The notes beneath the pieces are model-generated. The model was given only the letters and a program-made list of their open reading frames with translations. It did no database searches and was not told the DNA's origin. A stretch of 64,000 bases of DNA from Qipengyuania profundimaris. GTDB lineage: Bacteria > Pseudomonadota > Alphaproteobacteria > Sphingomonadales > Sphingomonadaceae. The stretch spans positions 1,301,131-1,365,130 of the forward strand of contig NZ_JAVAIM010000001.1 in NCBI RefSeq assembly GCF_030717945.1, read 5' to 3'. Below, piece by piece: positions 61,224 through 64,000 of this stretch. Every line of letters starts with the position of its first letter. Positions within the stretch are counted from its first letter, which is position 1. A program made the translations under genes and the position numbers.

Positions 61224-62270
61224 TCAGTCGATGATGGCCTGGAAGATCAACGTGCGGGTCTCGCCCGCTGCGATGTCATCGAGCGTACCGGACACTGTCG
61301 GATCCGCATAGGATCCAGTGCCCGTAGCGCCCGCAACGTCGCAGCTGGTGCTATTCGTGCTGACCGGGAAGTTGGTGTCCGTGTAGGTGAGGCCAGTCGG
61401 CACATCGTCGGTTACGTTAACGCCGGTGGCAGTCGCACTGCCAGCTGCGTTGGTTACCGAGATGCAGTACTGGATGGTCGCACCGGGGATTGCCTTGGGA
61501 TTGGTCGTCCCGCTCACCGGATCCTCGATCACCGAGCTGATCTTGGTCACAGTCAGCGCTGCTGCCGACACGACATAATCGTCCGCTGCCGAGAATGCGC
61601 CATCGTATTGCGCGTCGGTTTCGCCAGCGCCATCGGCCAGCACCGTATCGACCGCATCGACGGTGTTGGTCGCCGAAGTGGCGAGCAACGCGCCCTGCGA
61701 TCCTGCGGTCCCGCCAGCATACGCCGTTGCCGTGAGGATCACGGTCGCGACGTCGCCGGTAACTTGATCGATCGGAACGTCCGACACGACGAAGATGGTG
61801 CGGGTCTCGTCGGGTGCAAGTTCGTCGATATAGGTGACGGCAACTTCGTCCGTCCAATCGCCGTCACCGTCGGTATCGACGTAGATCAGGGTGTTTGTCG
61901 TATCGAAATTGTCGGTCCCGCCGAATGCGCCGGCGCCGCCCGCCTGTTGATCGACAGTCAGACCGAAGTCGGCCGTGTCGTTCGACAGGTTGGTCACCTG
62001 GAAGGTGGTGACCTGCTGCGTCGAGCCGGGTGACACGACCGTCTGCGTGCCGCCGACTTCGGCGACCGTCAGGTCGATCTTGCGGTCGACGACGAACTCG
62101 TCGGTCGCTTCCTGGTCATTCTGCGTGACGCCGCCGACCTGATAGGACACCGAAACGGTGTTCTGAATGGTCGTGCCGGCATCGGTCCCCGCGGCCAGGG
62201 CCGGGGAGGCGCCGAGAGCGATGAGCGGTACTATGCTCACCGCACCCAGCAATCTGCTGGTACGTTTCAT
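61224..62270 (-). CDS. Secreted DUF11-type protein (operon gene C)
   Basis: A 348-residue secreted protein. The signal peptide ends near SPALA-AG. GTTIQNTVSVSYQVGG resembles the N-terminal strand of gene A (GSIIENTATASYDDGG). Then come two or three beta-sandwich repeats, one with DVDGDGDWTD-like VDTDGDGDWTDE, a calcium-loop-like sequence. The last DUF11 repeat is VTKISSVIEDPVSG to TLIFQAIID, ending the chain. Residue content is Thr/Asp/Gly-rich with almost no Lys. It lies 13 bases before the giant gene. Confidence 0.82.
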   Translation of the reverse strand: MKRTSRLLGAVSIVPLIALGASPALAAGTDAGTTIQNTVSVSYQVGGVTQNDQEATDEFVVDRKIDLTVAEVGGTQTVVSPGSTQQVTTFQVTNLSNDTADFGLTVDQQAGGAGAFGGTDNFDTTNTLIYVDTDGDGDWTDEVAVTYIDELAPDETRTIFVVSDVPIDQVTGDVATVILTATAYAGGTAGSQGALLATSATNTVDAVDTVLADGAGETDAQYDGAFSAADDYVVSAAALTVTKISSVIEDPVSGTTNPKAIPGATIQYCISVTNAAGSATATGVNVTDDVPTGLTYTDTNFPVSTNSTSCDVAGATGTGSYADPTVSGTLDDIAAGETRTLIFQAIID

Positions 62271-62341
62271 GGTCTCGAACCCTCTGTTGTAATGGTCGCA
62301 CTTGTCAGCGCCCGCGACCTGCGGCGCGTTTCCTCCGCCGG

Positions 62342-62812
62342 TTAGCGGACGATCCCGTAGTAGCTGAGTTCACCGCTCTCGCCCGGCGCGACCTGTGCCA
62401 GGACCCACCGGATGTGCGTGACGTCGGACAGTTCCGCAGGCCGCCGACCAGCGTCGGCATCCGGAACGGCGAGGCGATCGAGCGCGGCGAAGGTTTCCCC
62501 TCCATCGACCGACACTTCGAAGCTTTCGTCGAGCTCGGCGAGCCGGACTGCCGAAGGCAGCGGATTCGTCACGACGAAATTCTCCGCCACCGCGTTTCCG
62601 CCATTCGCATAGCTGGTGGTGAACAGGAGGCGATCGCCCGGAACCACGCCCTCGGGGGCGGCCAGAGTCGTGCGTGATTGCCCGTTTTCGACCGTGGTGC
62701 GCTCGACTTTGACATCGCTCGAAAGAGCTACGTCGTTCTGCGCAGTGGCAGGTGCGGAAAAGCCCAGGGCCATGCAGGCCAGACCGAAGCTAAGTGCGAC
62801 TTTCTTGTTCAT
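62342..62812 (-). CDS. Small secreted DUF11-type protein (operon gene B)
   Basis: A 156-residue secreted protein with a signal peptide (KKVALSFGLACMALGFSAPATA-Q) and one DUF11-like domain: VPGDRLLFTTSYANGGNAVAENFVVTNPLPSAVRL, then VLAQVAPGESGELSYYGIVR at the end. AAGGA lies seven bases before the third of three consecutive ATGs (62812), which I choose. A single-domain size suggests a subunit or chaperone role in the operon, by inference. Confidence 0.8.
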   Translation of the reverse strand: MNKKVALSFGLACMALGFSAPATAQNDVALSSDVKVERTTVENGQSRTTLAAPEGVVPGDRLLFTTSYANGGNAVAENFVVTNPLPSAVRLAELDESFEVSVDGGETFAALDRLAVPDADAGRRPAELSDVTHIRWVLAQVAPGESGELSYYGIVR

Positions 62813-62833
62813 CATCATGTCCTTAGGGTCGGA

Positions 62834-63808
62834 TTAGTCGACGACGACGTCGAAGGTGACAGTGTAGTCGTTGCCGGAGGTCACGGTCCCGACATCGACG
62901 CTGATACCCGTTGCGCTCGCTTCGCCCGCATCGGCGTCGGCAGCGTCGGTCAGTGCCGCACCGTCGAGCGTCAGTGTGCCGGCTTCATAGGAAGTGAAGG
63001 TCGGGAAATCGTCGGTGATCACGAAGTTGTCGAACGACCCTGTGCCGGTGACTTCCGCCACAATGGTAAAGGTCACGATCGCGCCCGGAACCGCTTCGGT
63101 GCCGCCGAAGGGATCGGCGACAATCGCCGATTTCACCAGCGAGACCTGGGCTACACGTGCGATCAGCGAGCCGTCTGCATCGGCATCCGCATTGGTGAGG
63201 CCGACGACGGCATCGCTGCCACCTTCGCCCTGGCCCGCGAACGTCGTACCCGGTGCGCCGGTGCCGGTAACCGCTTCAGCCAGGAGATTGACGTCGCTGG
63301 TTTCCCCGTCGGTCAGGCCGCCAGGCGACGAGACGATAACGAAGATCGTGATGGCCTCGTCCGGATCGAGCAGCGGTGTCGGATCGCCGGGCGAAATGAC
63401 AATGTCGACGCCTTCTTCATAGATGCCGTCGCCATCGTCGTAGACGATCGCGTTGATCGTGACATCGAAGTCGTTCCCGGTGCGTCCCGGATCAGCGGTT
63501 AGGTTGAAAGCTTCCGGACCATTGCCGGTATTGGTTACTTCGAAGGTGAGCACCGCAGTTCCATTCCCCACTGGGACTGCGCTGCCGTCCTGCCAGGTTG
63601 TCGTAACGTTGAGCAGCTCGTCGACCTGGACCTCGACGGTATTCGACGTGACCGTGCGCGGCGTCGAGCCGCCATCGTCATATGACGCGGTCGCGGTATT
63701 CTCGATGATAGAGCCTGCGGGCACGCCATCGGCGAGTGCGGGCGAGGCAGCAAGGAGGGTGGCAAGGGCCAGCGTGCTGGCAGCGAGCTGATGGCGATGG
63801 TTCTTCAT
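62834..63808 (-). CDS. Secreted DUF11-type protein (operon gene A)
   Basis: A 324-residue secreted protein, first of the operon. The signal peptide ends LAASPALA-DG. GSIIENTATASYDDGG is the N-terminal strand shared with gene C, followed by an IENT-domain-like sandwich (NTGNGPEAFNLTADPG), an acidic VYDDGDGIYEEGVD loop, and a last DUF11 repeat (VSLKSAIVADPFGG-like) ending YTVTFDVVVD. The ATG at 63808 precedes the signal; a TTG at 63829 lies in frame. The ribosome site is weak. Confidence 0.82.
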   Translation of the reverse strand: MKNHRHQLAASTLALATLLAASPALADGVPAGSIIENTATASYDDGGSTPRTVTSNTVEVQVDELLNVTTTWQDGSAVPVGNGTAVLTFEVTNTGNGPEAFNLTADPGRTGNDFDVTINAIVYDDGDGIYEEGVDIVISPGDPTPLLDPDEAITIFVIVSSPGGLTDGETSDVNLLAEAVTGTGAPGTTFAGQGEGGSDAVVGLTNADADADGSLIARVAQVSLVKSAIVADPFGGTEAVPGAIVTFTIVAEVTGTGSFDNFVITDDFPTFTSYEAGTLTLDGAALTDAADADAGEASATGISVDVGTVTSGNDYTVTFDVVVD

Positions 63809-63850
63809 GTCGCATACAGTGCACGACAATGGTAAACGAACCGTTAGAAA

Positions 63851-63868
63851 CTACGCATTTCTACGTAG
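63851..63868. promoter_or_regulatory. CTACG repeat / CTACGTAG palindrome upstream of the DUF11 operon
   Basis: CTACGCATTTCTACGTAG holds two CTACG copies ten bases apart, the second within the palindrome CTACGTAG (63861-63868), 43-60 bases upstream of gene A. It may be the operator of the operon. The rest of 63809-64000 shows no gene. Confidence 0.4.
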
Positions 63869-64000
63869 GTGTGAAATTAATCGGGTCTAAAGATTTGGCG
63901 GCGTTCGGTGCAATCCGGCCGGTCGCCTCCGCGCAGCGATGTACAGCCGGTTTCAAACGGCTCTGTCTTGCATGGAACTGCCGTATCACATGCAGGTTGA

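Noticed and set aside
1-64000. CRISPR array, rRNA operon, intact insertion sequence or prophage
   Set aside because: No regular spacer repeats, rRNA-like sequence, transposase gene or phage structural gene was seen; the lone holin is not enough to call a prophage.

Overview
The window reads as a chromosomal segment of a GC-rich alphaproteobacterium of the order Sphingomonadales, most likely family Erythrobacteraceae. This assignment is an inference from gene content: a class I lysyl-tRNA synthetase, a plant/alphaproteobacterial-type glutamate-cysteine ligase, SoxR, a WalW-type deacetylase, an RcnB-family protein and a DUF11-protein operon. About 64 protein genes or gene pieces and two tRNAs can be supported. 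There is no rRNA, CRISPR array or intact insertion sequence.

1-21,900 is mostly housekeeping. It holds a patatin tail, pyrC, rarD, small envelope proteins, astD, selO, an alpha/beta hydrolase overlapping a glycosyltransferase, a YfgM-like protein with bamB, a membrane methyltransferase, a monooxygenase with glutamate-cysteine ligase, rsmE diverging from ubiA, an SRAP protein, soxR diverging from a VOC gene across a near-perfect SoxR box, a PagL-like deacylase, SixA and a DinG-type helicase.

22,000-33,500 mixes core genes (class I lysS, cytochrome b561, ettA, an FKBP) with accessory islets. The islets hold small secreted orphans and a lone Imm8 immunity gene, and they are bordered by copies of a short dispersed repeat. 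An OmpA-family lipoprotein-like gene and a LacI-type sensor domain lacking its DNA-binding domain lie between.

33,800-44,600 carries a diguanylate cyclase, a MATE pump and a GST, then a block that looks like sulfide/persulfide handling coupled to a sulfide-tolerant respiratory chain. The block consists of cydAB with its DUF2474 small subunit, a SulP transporter, a decayed DUF442 gene, two YeeE/YedE proteins and an ETHE1/Blh-like metallo-hydrolase. A 1-Cys peroxiredoxin and a cysteine-free ArsR regulator diverge from it across a palindromic operator. Two tRNAs follow.

44,800-54,500 holds WalW, an atypical histidine kinase, an Lrp/AsnC regulator, a GFA protein, a DUF3616 protein, a class II aldolase, the aroQ-accB-accC operon, an islet with one small membrane protein, and a lone holin of the gene-transfer-agent type.

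54,567-63,808 is the most novel stretch. It is a five-gene minus-strand operon of secreted DUF11-type beta-sandwich proteins around a 1681-residue protein whose C-terminal half looks like an outer-membrane barrel. Three of the partners end on the same kind of final beta-strand terminating in Asp. A surface-assembly or secretion role is my inference; no function is established from the sequence.
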